Program-made: the position numbers and the translations under genes
Notes under the pieces: generated by a model
Databases searched by the model: none
Told to the model about the DNA's origin: nothing
Seen by the model: the letters and a program-made list of their open reading frames with translations, nothing else
In this document: positions 34,902 to 45,359 of the stretch, piece by piece
How positions within the stretch are numbered: the stretch's first letter is position 1
How the letters are laid out: every line of letters starts with the position of its first letter
Origin: an uncultured Paracoccaceae bacterium
GTDB lineage: Bacteria; Pseudomonadota; Alphaproteobacteria; Rhodobacterales; Rhodobacteraceae
Direction: 5' to 3'
Assembly: GCA_951812305.1 (NCBI GenBank)
Contig: CATOSB010000011.1
Span: forward strand, 248,001-312,000
DNA: 64,000 nt

Positions 34902-37544
34902 CTATGTTGCCTCGATTTCAATGAACGCTCTCGTACCACCTAAGTCAGAAAACGCTCTGGTACGACAGCTCAGCACAATAATCTGCTGATCCTTCGCTGC
35001 GTGCGACAGCATATTGAACATCGTCGAAATCCGTTCATCATCCGTGTGTACCAGCGCGTCATCAAGGATAAGGGGCACTTGCCTGCCCTGTTTCGCGAAC
35101 AGCTTTGAAAAGGCCAACCGGGTTAGGATCGCGATTTGCTCATAAGCACCGCCGGACAACACGTTGACGTCGTCCTCGACACCATTGCGGATGATTTTGC
35201 CAACAAGCATCTTGTCAGGATCGAGTTCAAAATCAGCCCCGGCATGGAGCTGCGCCAGTAACGGGCGTAGTTCGTTGCGGATTGGTTCGAAATACGTTTC
35301 TTGAGCATCTTTGCGTGCTTCATCAAGATGCGCGATGAGCATGTTTAGGGCCTTCGCTTGTAGCTCGTATCGCTTGGCGCGCTCTGAAGCCTTTTTAAGC
35401 TGGTCGGTTACTTCTGCGAGTTTTTCTTCGACCGCGCCTTCAGACAGCGTCTCGATAGCCCCGACCACGCGCGCAAGTTCGCGTTCCAGTTTGTTGACTT
35501 CATCGCGGTCTGCTTTCTCAGCGCTAAGCAAGCGCTCATGGGTGGACCGCGCCATGTCGAGATCAGGTGCCTTTGCCTTTAGGTCCACGAGCGTCTGTGC
35601 CGCCTTCTCTTCCTTCTCAATCTCTTCGTCGCGGGATGTTTGCAGGGCGGCAAGGGCGGCATCTTCACCCTGAGGCTTTGCCAGCAGTGTCTTTTCCTCC
35701 AAGAGATGGTTCAGTACACCGGTGGCTTCGGCAACATCATTTGCAGCCTGCGTGGCGGCCGTCTGAAGCGGTTGAATGCTGGACCTGAGATCCTCAAGAT
35801 CATCATCAAGGACGGATATCTGCTCTTCGATCTGCACAGCAGAAAGGTCGACATTCTCCGAGCTAGCAGGGCCCGGGGGTTGATCAGCTGGCGAATGGCC
35901 TAGCTCATTGCAAAGTGCCTGCCATTCCTCATCCAGAGCCTCGACGCCATCAGGCGCTAACCCTCTGATTTCTGCTAAGGCGACAGTCTTGTCGTTCGCC
36001 GCGCCTTGACGCGCATTAAACGCGCTGCGGGCATCTTGCACTGATTGAACACCAAATGCCTGAAGGGCTGCAGCCTGGTCTGCTTCTAACGCGTCTGGAT
36101 CTTCAATTCCCGCCCCTGCCCCAGCCGCTGGATAAAGATTAACGGCTCCATACCCCGAAAGTTTCAGTATGAGGGGACGGTCAATAAGCGCTTCTTTTTC
36201 AGGTTCGAGTGCAACTCCGTCGCATTCGGCAGTTCCTGCTGTCGACGGTTGGACTGAAAATTTTGCAAATTGTGCGTGCCGTTGCTCATGCGCGACGCTT
36301 ATACGCCGCCCAAGATCAACAAGGTGATCAAGGTCAATTTGCGTAATTTCGGCGCGCTCCAATATCACGTCCGCATCTCGTAGCTTTGTCTGAGGTACCG
36401 AAAGCTGGCTGATGAGATCAGCGAGCACGCGCATCCTCTCCCATTTTTGGAGGGATTTTTCGGCCGTTCGCGCAGCGCTCAAAGATTGGACCAGATCGCG
36501 TCGTTTCGATTCTTTTTGCGCGATCACCGCCTTTGCGTCCGCCAAGGCATTATCTGACTTAAGTTGTACCGCTTGAAGATCCGACGTTTGCGCCTCTCTT
36601 AGCGTGATTTCATCAACGAGCTGCTGACGGCGTTCCTGTGTGTCTGTGATGTCTTTGATTTGGCGGATCAGCTGGTTCTTCTCAGCTACAATCAGTTGGA
36701 GCGCCTTGTCGGCGTCCGTCACATTGCGATCGTGCTGCTGTGCCATTTGATAGGCTTCTTCGGCCAAATTGAGTTCTTGAATCCGCGCTTCTTGTTTTTG
36801 CGGATCATGCAGTGCGCGCAAACGCAACTTAGCCTGTCGTTTTGTTGCTAAGGCATCCGAAAGAACTTTTACATCTGCCTCAAGCCGCTCCTTACGCTGG
36901 AGCAGTTCATCAATGCTGTCCTCAATTGTTTTCCATGGGCTTCCAGCCTTTGCTTTAAGACTTTTCGTGGCCAAAGCATCTAGTTCTTTGCGGCATTGCT
37001 CGACGATCTTGTCCATGCGCCGCCCGCCTGTGACCGCATCGATCTGACCTCGCACGCTGGACATCAAATCTCGGCGCGCCGCGACGTTGCTGGCATCCTT
37101 ATCTTTGCCCTCTGGGTCAACATGGGTTGCCCCTTGCCTCACCCAAAGCAAGCCAGCGGGCCCCTTGTTCACCTTGTTGATATTGTCTTCAATCCAAGCT
37201 TCAGCGTCACCCTGTTGCTTGATGACCTGCCCACTTCCGCAGTCGATGACTCTTGCTGACTTTTGAACCAGAAACGATTTCTCTACCCGAAATTCCTTCC
37301 CTTCAATCTCGACAACTGCCGCAACGGACGCGGCACCACCCGAATAGGGTTGTAGATTCTTAACCTCTTGCGAGGATGACCCATGCGGCACGAAGAACAA
37401 TGCGTGCAATGCGTCAAAGAAGGTGGACTTTCCTGCTTCATTCTCTGCCGTGATGGTCGTTAAACCGTCGCCAAAAGGCCCAAGCTGCGCTTTCTGACCG
37501 CCAAAACGACGTACATTTGTCAACTCAAGCTGACGCAGCTTCAT
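34902..37544 (-). CDS. SbcC/YhaN-like SMC-type ATPase
   Basis: An 880-residue ABC-type ATPase: N-terminal MKLRQLELTNVRRFGGQKA and Walker A ITAENEAGKSTFFDAL, a coiled-coil middle of about 600 residues, and a C-terminal signature and Walker B (NVLSGGAYEQIAILTRLAFS, VPLILDDALVHTDDERI). This is the architecture of SbcC, Rad50 and YhaN, which work with an SbcD/YhaO-type nuclease on DNA ends. No zinc-hook CxxC is visible in the middle, which favours a YhaN-type protein over a true SbcC. Its start overlaps the upstream nuclease gene by 4 bp. Confidence 0.85.
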   Translation of the reverse strand: MKLRQLELTNVRRFGGQKAQLGPFGDGLTTITAENEAGKSTFFDALHALFFVPHGSSSQEVKNLQPYSGGAASVAAVVEIEGKEFRVEKSFLVQKSARVIDCGSGQVIKQQGDAEAWIEDNINKVNKGPAGLLWVRQGATHVDPEGKDKDASNVAARRDLMSSVRGQIDAVTGGRRMDKIVEQCRKELDALATKSLKAKAGSPWKTIEDSIDELLQRKERLEADVKVLSDALATKRQAKLRLRALHDPQKQEARIQELNLAEEAYQMAQQHDRNVTDADKALQLIVAEKNQLIRQIKDITDTQERRQQLVDEITLREAQTSDLQAVQLKSDNALADAKAVIAQKESKRRDLVQSLSAARTAEKSLQKWERMRVLADLISQLSVPQTKLRDADVILERAEITQIDLDHLVDLGRRISVAHEQRHAQFAKFSVQPSTAGTAECDGVALEPEKEALIDRPLILKLSGYGAVNLYPAAGAGAGIEDPDALEADQAAALQAFGVQSVQDARSAFNARQGAANDKTVALAEIRGLAPDGVEALDEEWQALCNELGHSPADQPPGPASSENVDLSAVQIEEQISVLDDDLEDLRSSIQPLQTAATQAANDVAEATGVLNHLLEEKTLLAKPQGEDAALAALQTSRDEEIEKEEKAAQTLVDLKAKAPDLDMARSTHERLLSAEKADRDEVNKLERELARVVGAIETLSEGAVEEKLAEVTDQLKKASERAKRYELQAKALNMLIAHLDEARKDAQETYFEPIRNELRPLLAQLHAGADFELDPDKMLVGKIIRNGVEDDVNVLSGGAYEQIAILTRLAFSKLFAKQGRQVPLILDDALVHTDDERISTMFNMLSHAAKDQQIIVLSCRTRAFSDLGGTRAFIEIEAT

Positions 37545-38659
37545 TTGGACGGCTCCTGTTGGGAAATATGGAACAGATGTGTCAAAGCAATTTGGGCGAT
37601 CTGAACGTCCTCAGCTGTCCGGCCCTGAAGGTCCGTCGCTTCAAAAAGGCTGTCCGCGGCGGCCCGCAAAGCGCCACCTTTGGCAATCAAATCAAGATCA
37701 TCGACGGCCTGCTCGATACCCAATCGGTCGAAGATGGCCTCGAAGTAATGAAAGTCGTCAGCGATCTGTTTGCACGTATCCCGCAGCTGGCTTTGTTCAA
37801 GTAGTCCAAGCCGCCCAGATGCCTCAAACCGAACCAATGTCTTGTCCCGATCCGAAGCTGGGAGTGCCTCGGTCAACTGCTGCACCGGATCCGTGCCCGC
37901 AAAGAAGTCGAGCGCCAGTAATCGCCAGTCGAATTGCCCAATCGGAACGGGCGTCACCTGCGGGACATCACCGGGCGCTGTAATCACGACAAGCAGCGCA
38001 CCCGCTTCGGCATGCCCTTTGAAGCTGTCCGCCTCAGGACTACCTGAGTACCATGTCCGTGATGTGATTGATTTTTGGCCGTGCCAATCGCCAAGGGCCA
38101 AATAGTCAAGGTTGGATAGCTCTGCTCGATCCGGTCGAATGACCGCAACTGTTCCCTCTTCACTGCCAAAATCTAATATGCCGCCATGCGCTAAACCGAT
38201 CCTGAAACGCTCGTCTGTCGAAGCATCCGCCATCCAGTCCGTGAGGTCCACGCCTGGGTTCCGCACCGAGGGCGGGGCCGGTAGGATCGCAACGTGATCC
38301 CCGATTTCTATCACTTCCGGCGTTAAAGCGACGATCACGTTTTCAGGCTTGTCTCGCTCTATCTGCTCCCAGAGATCAACCGCTGCAAGGCTATCGTGGT
38401 TTCCAGGCATTAGGACCCATTGCAGGTCAGGGTGGTCACCCATGACGTCAAGCGCGCGCCGGACAACCTTGGAGGGCGGCGCTTCGGCGTCGAAGGTATC
38501 TCCAGCAATTAATATAAATTCGGCTTTGCCAACACGTGCTGCGTCTCCGAGGCGCCGTAAGGAGTCAAGCCGAGCCGTGCGTAGCGCTGCCTGTGTATCG
38601 GCGTCGAACCGACCGAAGGGCTTTGCAAGGTGAAGGTCGGCTGTATGAAGAAATCGCAC
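37541..38659 (-). CDS. SbcD/YhaO-like metallophosphoesterase (DNA exonuclease)
   Basis: About 372 residues. Calcineurin-like metal-binding motifs: FLHTADLHLAKPFG, LIAGDTFDAEAPP, LMPGNHDSL and the later GLAHG and ALGDWHGQ. These belong to SbcD, Mre11 and YhaO nucleases. The GTG at 38659 is chosen because GGGAGC lies 7 nt upstream; a TTG at 38674 is also in frame. It is the first gene of the operon with the SbcC-like ATPase and the PLD-helicase, so the products probably form a nuclease complex with added helicase activity. Confidence 0.85.
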   Translation of the reverse strand: MRFLHTADLHLAKPFGRFDADTQAALRTARLDSLRRLGDAARVGKAEFILIAGDTFDAEAPPSKVVRRALDVMGDHPDLQWVLMPGNHDSLAAVDLWEQIERDKPENVIVALTPEVIEIGDHVAILPAPPSVRNPGVDLTDWMADASTDERFRIGLAHGGILDFGSEEGTVAVIRPDRAELSNLDYLALGDWHGQKSITSRTWYSGSPEADSFKGHAEAGALLVVITAPGDVPQVTPVPIGQFDWRLLALDFFAGTDPVQQLTEALPASDRDKTLVRFEASGRLGLLEQSQLRDTCKQIADDFHYFEAIFDRLGIEQAVDDLDLIAKGGALRAAADSLFEATDLQGRTAEDVQIAQIALTHLFHISQQEPSK

Positions 38660-38841
38660 CAGAAAAGCTCCCAAAATCTCTTGTCCGCCACCGTAGATCT
38701 TTGAGGATGTGCCTGCAAACCAGCAATTCCACTAAAGTAGTTTGTTGATCTAACAACAGTATCGATGGCCCGAACTTGGGTGAAAAAAGCTCGTTGCACC
38801 AGCTCTTAGGTTCTCAGTGTTGATGTATCGTGTATTATGAG

Positions 38842-38932
38842 ATGACGAAGAAAATAGACCTGCACATACACACCGTTTCAAGCGATTTAGACGGGTCGGG
38901 GGCGAGTGAGGCTGAGTGCAGAATAGGGCGCT
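38842..38932 (+). pseudogene. PHP-domain protein, N-terminal fragment cut by IS110
   Basis: An ATG at 38842 opens MTKKIDLHIHTVSSDLDGSG, the first metal-binding motif (HxH) of PHP phosphoesterases, and continues to ECRIGR. It is then joined to the IS110 end (CTCATGAGCG) at 38933. It diverges from the SbcD-like gene with about 180 bp between the starts, so the two probably shared a regulatory region. The rest of the gene is not in the window. Confidence 0.75.
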
Positions 38933-39199
38933 CTCATGAGCGTTTTTGATCTTTCCGGCACGATAAGACTACCCCACTGGCGTGGGATGGTCAAAGTTTG
39001 TAGCCTGTGCAGGCGCTGGAGACGGTTGCCGCAATCGAGTGTTGTCATGCTCTCATCCGCGGGTTGGATACCGCCTTACCAAATACGACGTGGGATTGCC
39101 TCTCTCCAAGCCCGAGTGTTTTCTCCAACGCACTCCGAGGATTTCCCCATCAATGGCCGCCATCTCCAGCGGACTGCACAGGCAGTCTGTCCAAGCCGT

Positions 39200-40020
39200 T
39201 CAGGCCTTAAGCGGTGTCTGACGGGCAATGTCCCGCACGAAGCCTGCCAGCTCTCTCGCGATGGCGGCCAATACACGAGGTTGCGGTTTGCCAGTTCGAC
39301 TGAGATCGCGGTATCGCTTGCAAAGCCGGGTCTGCGCCTTCCAGCCTATGTCCCTGATATGCTGCGGCAAATGCGCGGAGCGTTTCAGGTATGGATACCC
39401 TTCCTTGGGCGGGTGCCTATATGACCAGCCAGCCTCCACCAGCATTGTGCGCGCCGGAGCGTTACCGGTTTTGGTCAGACGTCCGCGCCGTATCGTGTTG
39501 CCGCTGGAGTGTTCACTTGGCACCAATCCCAGCCACGCCATAAGTTGGCGCGGGGTCTCAAACCGGGTGATGTCTCCGGTCTCGGCCACAACGGTCGCGG
39601 CGATGGTTGTGTTCACGCCGCGCAAGGCACGCAGAGCATCAACGACGGGCGCAAAATGCCAACCCAGTATGGCGTCATCTATCACTCTATCCAACGTTGC
39701 CACCCGATCCTCAGCTTGAGCAATCGCACGTTTGTATTCTTCAAACGCCAATTGCTGATGCGGAAAAGGCAACTTGCGCATCTCAGCCAGCCATCGTCGG
39801 TGGCGTTGTGTCCAGTACTGACCGTTTTCATAGCGCAGGCCGTGACGCAGCAAAAAGCTCAGGAGTTGCTGTTTGGCGGTCTTCACTGCATCCATCGCCT
39901 GTTTGCGGGCGCGGATCAGATCGCGCATCGCCTCCTGTTCCTCGTCAGGCGTCCAGATCGAGGTCAGTTCTCCGGCCCGCCAGAGCCGTGCCAGCATCTC
40001 CGCATCACGCCGATCCGTCT
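39200..40020 (-). pseudogene. IS110 transposase, C-terminal part (first partial unit)
   Basis: It contains the Transposase_20 domain with the catalytic serine region (LVPSEHSSGNTIRRGRLTKT) but ends at the junction with the next copy at 40020, losing the RuvC-like N-terminus (YVGLDVHKD). The native sequence GATCCGTCT|TCACCC is broken exactly after CT. Confidence 0.85.
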
Positions 40021-41500
40021 CTCATGAGCGTTTTTGATCTTTCCGGCACGATAAGACTACCCCACTGGCGTGGGATGGTCAAAGTTTGTAGCCTGTGCAG
40101 GCGCTGGAGACGGTTGCCGCAATCGAGTGTTGTCATGCTCTCATCCGCGGGTTGGATACCGCCTTACCAAATACGACGTGGGATTGCCTCTCTCCAAGCC
40201 CGAGTGTTTTCTCCAACGCACTCCGAGGATTTCCCCATCAATGGCCGCCATCTCCAGCGGACTGCACAGGCAGTCTGTCCAAGCCGTTCAGGCCTTAAGC
40301 GGTGTCTGACGGGCAATGTCCCGCACGAAGCCTGCCAGCTCTCTCGCGATGGCGGCCAATACACGAGGTTGCGGTTTGCCAGTTCGACTGAGATCGCGGT
40401 ATCGCTTGCAAAGCCGGGTCTGCGCCTTCCAGCCTATGTCCCTGATATGCTGCGGCAAATGCGCGGAGCGTTTCAGGTATGGATACCCTTCCTTGGGCGG
40501 GTGCCTATATGACCAGCCAGCCTCCACCAGCATTGTGCGCGCCGGAGCGTTACCGGTTTTGGTCAGACGTCCGCGCCGTATCGTGTTGCCGCTGGAGTGT
40601 TCACTTGGCACCAATCCCAGCCACGCCATAAGTTGGCGCGGGGTCTCAAACCGGGTGATGTCTCCGGTCTCGGCCACAACGGTCGCGGCGATGGTTGTGT
40701 TCACGCCGCGCAAGGCACGCAGAGCATCAACGACGGGCGCAAAATGCCAACCCAGTATGGCGTCATCTATCACTCTATCCAACGTTGCCACCCGATCCTC
40801 AGCTTGAGCAATCGCACGTTTGTATTCTTCAAACGCCAATTGCTGATGCGGAAAAGGCAACTTGCGCATCTCAGCCAGCCATCGTCGGTGGCGTTGTGTC
40901 CAGTACTGACCGTTTTCATAGCGCAGGCCGTGACGCAGCAAAAAGCTCAGGAGTTGCTGTTTGGCGGTCTTCACTGCATCCATCGCCTGTTTGCGGGCGC
41001 GGATCAGATCGCGCATCGCCTCCTGTTCCTCGTCAGGCGTCCAGATCGAGGTCAGTTCTCCGGCCCGCCAGAGCCGTGCCAGCATCTCCGCATCACGCCG
41101 ATCCGTCTTCACCCGGTCACCAACCTTGCGTGGGATCATGGTCGGCGCGACAACCGCGCATTCAAATCCAAGCTTCGTCAAATGCCGGTGGAGGCCGTAG
41201 CCACATGGCCCGGCTTCATAGCAAAAGGATGGCCTATGCCCATTCTTGGTCAATGTCTTTGTAAGTCGCAGAACCGCATCCGCTGAATTGACAATGGTGC
41301 CGTGAAACCTGATCTCACCTCCGCGCCCATCCTCGGCTACTGCGACCGCAATCGTATCCTTGTGGACGTCCAGCCCCACATAAAGTGTTTTGTTCAGTCT
41401 CGTTTCCTCCGTCGAACAAATCCATGTTCGCCGAGAAGACCACGGGCACCACGCCCGCCGCAAAACGCTCATCTGGTCTAAGCAATTTCGGTCCTGATCT
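40021..41500 (-). mobile_element. IS110 family element (IS1111 group), array unit 2
   Basis: A 1480-bp element, from CTCATGAGCG to the CT at 41499-41500 within CTGATCTTGCGCC, followed by the 214-bp host segment 41501-41714. Confidence 0.8.
40288..41397 (-). CDS. IS110 family transposase (bridge-RNA type recombinase)
   Basis: A 369-residue DEDD recombinase: RuvC-like N-terminus (YVGLDVHKDTIAVAVAEDG, YEAGPCGYG, KTDRRDAEMLARL), a coiled-coil linker, and the Transposase_20 domain (LRGVNTTIAATVVAETGDI, LVPSEHSSGNTIRRG). The start is inferred to be a CTG, 8 nt after GGAGG, giving the family-typical NKTLYVGLDVHKD. Longer frames upstream lie in IS and host flank. The 103-bp upstream and 267-bp downstream non-coding parts indicate the IS1111 group. 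Confidence 0.88.
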   Translation of the reverse strand: MNKTLYVGLDVHKDTIAVAVAEDGRGGEIRFHGTIVNSADAVLRLTKTLTKNGHRPSFCYEAGPCGYGLHRHLTKLGFECAVVAPTMIPRKVGDRVKTDRRDAEMLARLWRAGELTSIWTPDEEQEAMRDLIRARKQAMDAVKTAKQQLLSFLLRHGLRYENGQYWTQRHRRWLAEMRKLPFPHQQLAFEEYKRAIAQAEDRVATLDRVIDDAILGWHFAPVVDALRALRGVNTTIAATVVAETGDITRFETPRQLMAWLGLVPSEHSSGNTIRRGRLTKTGNAPARTMLVEAGWSYRHPPKEGYPYLKRSAHLPQHIRDIGWKAQTRLCKRYRDLSRTGKPQPRVLAAIARELAGFVRDIARQTPLKA

Positions 41501-41714
41501 TGCGCCAGATGTACTGGCCGATGAGCAGGATATGCTCCCAACCGAGAGGTGAGATGATGGCCCCGGCCAAGCCGGAGGTGGCGTGATGGCAGAACCCGAC
41601 ACCCTCCGCAATCGCGGCGGCCGCCCCCGCATCCTGCCGCCCAAGGAGATCGAGATTGCCATGGATCGCGGCCAGGATGCCCGCCTGCTGCGCGCGATCG
41701 GCCGTGCGTGGGCT

Positions 41715-41885
41715 CTCATGAGCGTTTTTGATCTTTCCGGCACGATAAGACTACCCCACTGGCGTGGGATGGTCAAAGTTTGTAGCCTGTGCAGGCGCTG
41801 GAGACGGTTGCCGCAATCGAGTGTTGTCATGCTCTCATCCGCGGGTTGGATACCGCCTTACCAAATACGACGTGGGATTGCCTCT
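41715..41885 (-). repeat. 171-bp partial IS110 unit (right-end fragment)
   Basis: It is identical to the first 171 bp of a full unit, from CTCATGAGCG to ACGTGGGATTGCCTCT. It is broken after CT, where the next unit begins. Confidence 0.88.
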
Positions 41886-43365
41886 CTCATGAGCGTTTTT
41901 GATCTTTCCGGCACGATAAGACTACCCCACTGGCGTGGGATGGTCAAAGTTTGTAGCCTGTGCAGGCGCTGGAGACGGTTGCCGCAATCGAGTGTTGTCA
42001 TGCTCTCATCCGCGGGTTGGATACCGCCTTACCAAATACGACGTGGGATTGCCTCTCTCCAAGCCCGAGTGTTTTCTCCAACGCACTCCGAGGATTTCCC
42101 CATCAATGGCCGCCATCTCCAGCGGACTGCACAGGCAGTCTGTCCAAGCCGTTCAGGCCTTAAGCGGTGTCTGACGGGCAATGTCCCGCACGAAGCCTGC
42201 CAGCTCTCTCGCGATGGCGGCCAATACACGAGGTTGCGGTTTGCCAGTTCGACTGAGATCGCGGTATCGCTTGCAAAGCCGGGTCTGCGCCTTCCAGCCT
42301 ATGTCCCTGATATGCTGCGGCAAATGCGCGGAGCGTTTCAGGTATGGATACCCTTCCTTGGGCGGGTGCCTATATGACCAGCCAGCCTCCACCAGCATTG
42401 TGCGCGCCGGAGCGTTACCGGTTTTGGTCAGACGTCCGCGCCGTATCGTGTTGCCGCTGGAGTGTTCACTTGGCACCAATCCCAGCCACGCCATAAGTTG
42501 GCGCGGGGTCTCAAACCGGGTGATGTCTCCGGTCTCGGCCACAACGGTCGCGGCGATGGTTGTGTTCACGCCGCGCAAGGCACGCAGAGCATCAACGACG
42601 GGCGCAAAATGCCAACCCAGTATGGCGTCATCTATCACTCTATCCAACGTTGCCACCCGATCCTCAGCTTGAGCAATCGCACGTTTGTATTCTTCAAACG
42701 CCAATTGCTGATGCGGAAAAGGCAACTTGCGCATCTCAGCCAGCCATCGTCGGTGGCGTTGTGTCCAGTACTGACCGTTTTCATAGCGCAGGCCGTGACG
42801 CAGCAAAAAGCTCAGGAGTTGCTGTTTGGCGGTCTTCACTGCATCCATCGCCTGTTTGCGGGCGCGGATCAGATCGCGCATCGCCTCCTGTTCCTCGTCA
42901 GGCGTCCAGATCGAGGTCAGTTCTCCGGCCCGCCAGAGCCGTGCCAGCATCTCCGCATCACGCCGATCCGTCTTCACCCGGTCACCAACCTTGCGTGGGA
43001 TCATGGTCGGCGCGACAACCGCGCATTCAAATCCAAGCTTCGTCAAATGCCGGTGGAGGCCGTAGCCACATGGCCCGGCTTCATAGCAAAAGGATGGCCT
43101 ATGCCCATTCTTGGTCAATGTCTTTGTAAGTCGCAGAACCGCATCCGCTGAATTGACAATGGTGCCGTGAAACCTGATCTCACCTCCGCGCCCATCCTCG
43201 GCTACTGCGACCGCAATCGTATCCTTGTGGACGTCCAGCCCCACATAAAGTGTTTTGTTCAGTCTCGTTTCCTCCGTCGAACAAATCCATGTTCGCCGAG
43301 AAGACCACGGGCACCACGCCCGCCGCAAAACGCTCATCTGGTCTAAGCAATTTCGGTCCTGATCT
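41886..43365 (-). mobile_element. IS110 family element, array unit 3
   Basis: Same 1480-bp element as at 40021, followed by the host segment 43366-43579. Confidence 0.8.
42153..43262 (-). CDS. IS110 family transposase, copy 3
   Basis: Identical to the protein at 40288-41397, with the RuvC-like acidic residues and the C-terminal serine region intact and the same inferred CTG start. Confidence 0.88.
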   Translation of the reverse strand: MNKTLYVGLDVHKDTIAVAVAEDGRGGEIRFHGTIVNSADAVLRLTKTLTKNGHRPSFCYEAGPCGYGLHRHLTKLGFECAVVAPTMIPRKVGDRVKTDRRDAEMLARLWRAGELTSIWTPDEEQEAMRDLIRARKQAMDAVKTAKQQLLSFLLRHGLRYENGQYWTQRHRRWLAEMRKLPFPHQQLAFEEYKRAIAQAEDRVATLDRVIDDAILGWHFAPVVDALRALRGVNTTIAATVVAETGDITRFETPRQLMAWLGLVPSEHSSGNTIRRGRLTKTGNAPARTMLVEAGWSYRHPPKEGYPYLKRSAHLPQHIRDIGWKAQTRLCKRYRDLSRTGKPQPRVLAAIARELAGFVRDIARQTPLKA

Positions 43366-44190
43366 TGCGCCAGATGTACTGGCCGATGAGCAGGATATGC
43401 TCCCAACCGAGAGGTGAGATGATGGCCCCGGCCAAGCCGGAGGTGGCGTGATGGCAGAACCCGACACCCTCCGCAATCGCGGCGGCCGCCCCCGCATCCT
43501 GCCGCCCAAGGAGATCGAGATTGCCATGGATCGCGGCCAGGATGCCCGCCTGCTGCGCGCGATCGGCCGTGCGTGGGCTCTCATGAGCGTTTTTGATCTT
43601 TCCGGCACGATAAGACTACCCCACTGGCGTGGGATGGTCAAAGTTTGTAGCCTGTGCAGGCGCTGGAGACGGTTGCCGCAATCGAGTGTTGTCATGCTCT
43701 CATCCGCGGGTTGGATACCGCCTTACCAAATACGACGTGGGATTGCCTCTCTCCAAGCCCGAGTGTTTTCTCCAACGCACTCCGAGGATTTCCCCATCAA
43801 TGGCCGCCATCTCCAGCGGACTGCACAGGCAGTCTGTCCAAGCCGTTCAGGCCTTAAGCGGTGTCTGACGGGCAATGTCCCGCACGAAGCCTGCCAGCTC
43901 TCTCGCGATGGCGGCCAATACACGAGGTTGCGGTTTGCCAGTTCGACTGAGATCGCGGTATCGCTTGCAAAGCCGGGTCTGCGCCTTCCAGCCTATGTCC
44001 CTGATATGCTGCGGCAAATGCGCGGAGCGTTTCAGGTATGGATACCCTTCCTTGGGCGGGTGCCTATATGACCAGCCAGCCTCCACCAGCATTGTGCGCG
44101 CCGGAGCGTTACCGGTTTTGGTCAGACGTCCGCGCCGTATCGTGTTGCCGCTGGAGTGTTCACTTGGCACCAATCCCAGCCACGCCATAA

Positions 44191-45359
44191 TACCAAGGGT
44201 TATTCAATCTGACCGACTTTCGCCCAGTTGCGGCTTGCGATGGATGTGATGGTTTGCGGTCTTGCGATGAGGTTGTTCCAGGCCTCGCACCCCGCGTCGA
44301 GAATCGCGTCATATGTGTCGAACGTCCGGTTTGCGAGCCATGTCTGGCGGAGATATTGCCAAATGTTTTCGGTTGGATTCAGCTCTGGTGATTTGGGCGG
44401 CAGAAACATGAGCGACAGGTTTTGCGGGATTTCCAGAGCGGATGTCGTGTGCCAGCCGGCTTGGTCCATGAGGATGACGGCGTGGGCGCCATCGGAGACA
44501 ATTTTGCTGATTTCTTCCAGGTGGCGCTGCATCGCATAGGTGTCGGCTGCTGGCATCATGATCGCCGCGCCGGTGCCGCGTTCGGGGCAGATGGCGCCAA
44601 AAAGATACGCATTTTGGTAACGCTGATCGGCGGGCTGGCGGGGCCGTGTGCCCTTGCGTGCCCACTGGCGGACGCGGGTGTTCTTCTGACCGAGACGCAT
44701 CTCGTCCTGGAACCAGATTTCGACGGGTTTGTCCGGCGGCACCCCCTGAAGCGTCTCCTTCAGATTGTCGCCGAAGTTTTTTTGAAATCCTCAATGACCT
44801 GCACGTCCTGCCCCGGGTGCTGAGGGCGTGCGCTGATGTGGGAAAAGCCCAGATTGTGCAGAATCTGCCCCACATGGCGCTCGTGATAGTCGACGCCAAA
44901 ACGCGCCTTGATCACATTCTTCAAATCGACCCGCCGCCAGCGGACGACACCGTCCTTTTCAGGATCAGGACCGGTCTCGACAAGAGCCGCCAGTTCATCC
45001 AGTTGCGCATTGTCAAGGCGGGATCGCGAGCCTCCTCGCTGCCGATCCAGCAGCCCCGCTGGACCATCAGCGTTGAAACGGAGCACCCAGTCCCTGAGCG
45101 TTTGCCGGTCCATCCCGCCAATGCGGGCCGCAGCCCCACGCGACATGCCATCGGCGATAGCGGCAAGCGACAAAAGCCGTCGGCTCTGCCGGGCATCAGA
45201 ACTCTCTGCGGCAAGCTTGCGCAGATCATTGGCGGTAAAATCGGCTCGCATCGGTATCCTGGCTGGCATCGGTGGTCTCCTTTGCCAATCTTGAATCACC
45301 TCAGCACCTCAGGCGGTACCCAAAATCCATAGCTGAGTCATTTTGAAGCACCCTTGGTA
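44191..45359 (-). mobile_element. IS630-type element copy 3, 1169 bp
   Basis: Same sequence and ends as the copies at 2082 and 25910. The uninterrupted IS110 copies read GCCATAAGTTGG here, so TAA is duplicated (44188-44190 and 45360-45362). Confidence 0.9.
44200..45269 (-). CDS. IS630 family transposase (frameshift fusion), copy 3
   Basis: Same gene as at 2091-3160, seven-A slippage run included and no disabling change seen. Confidence 0.85.
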
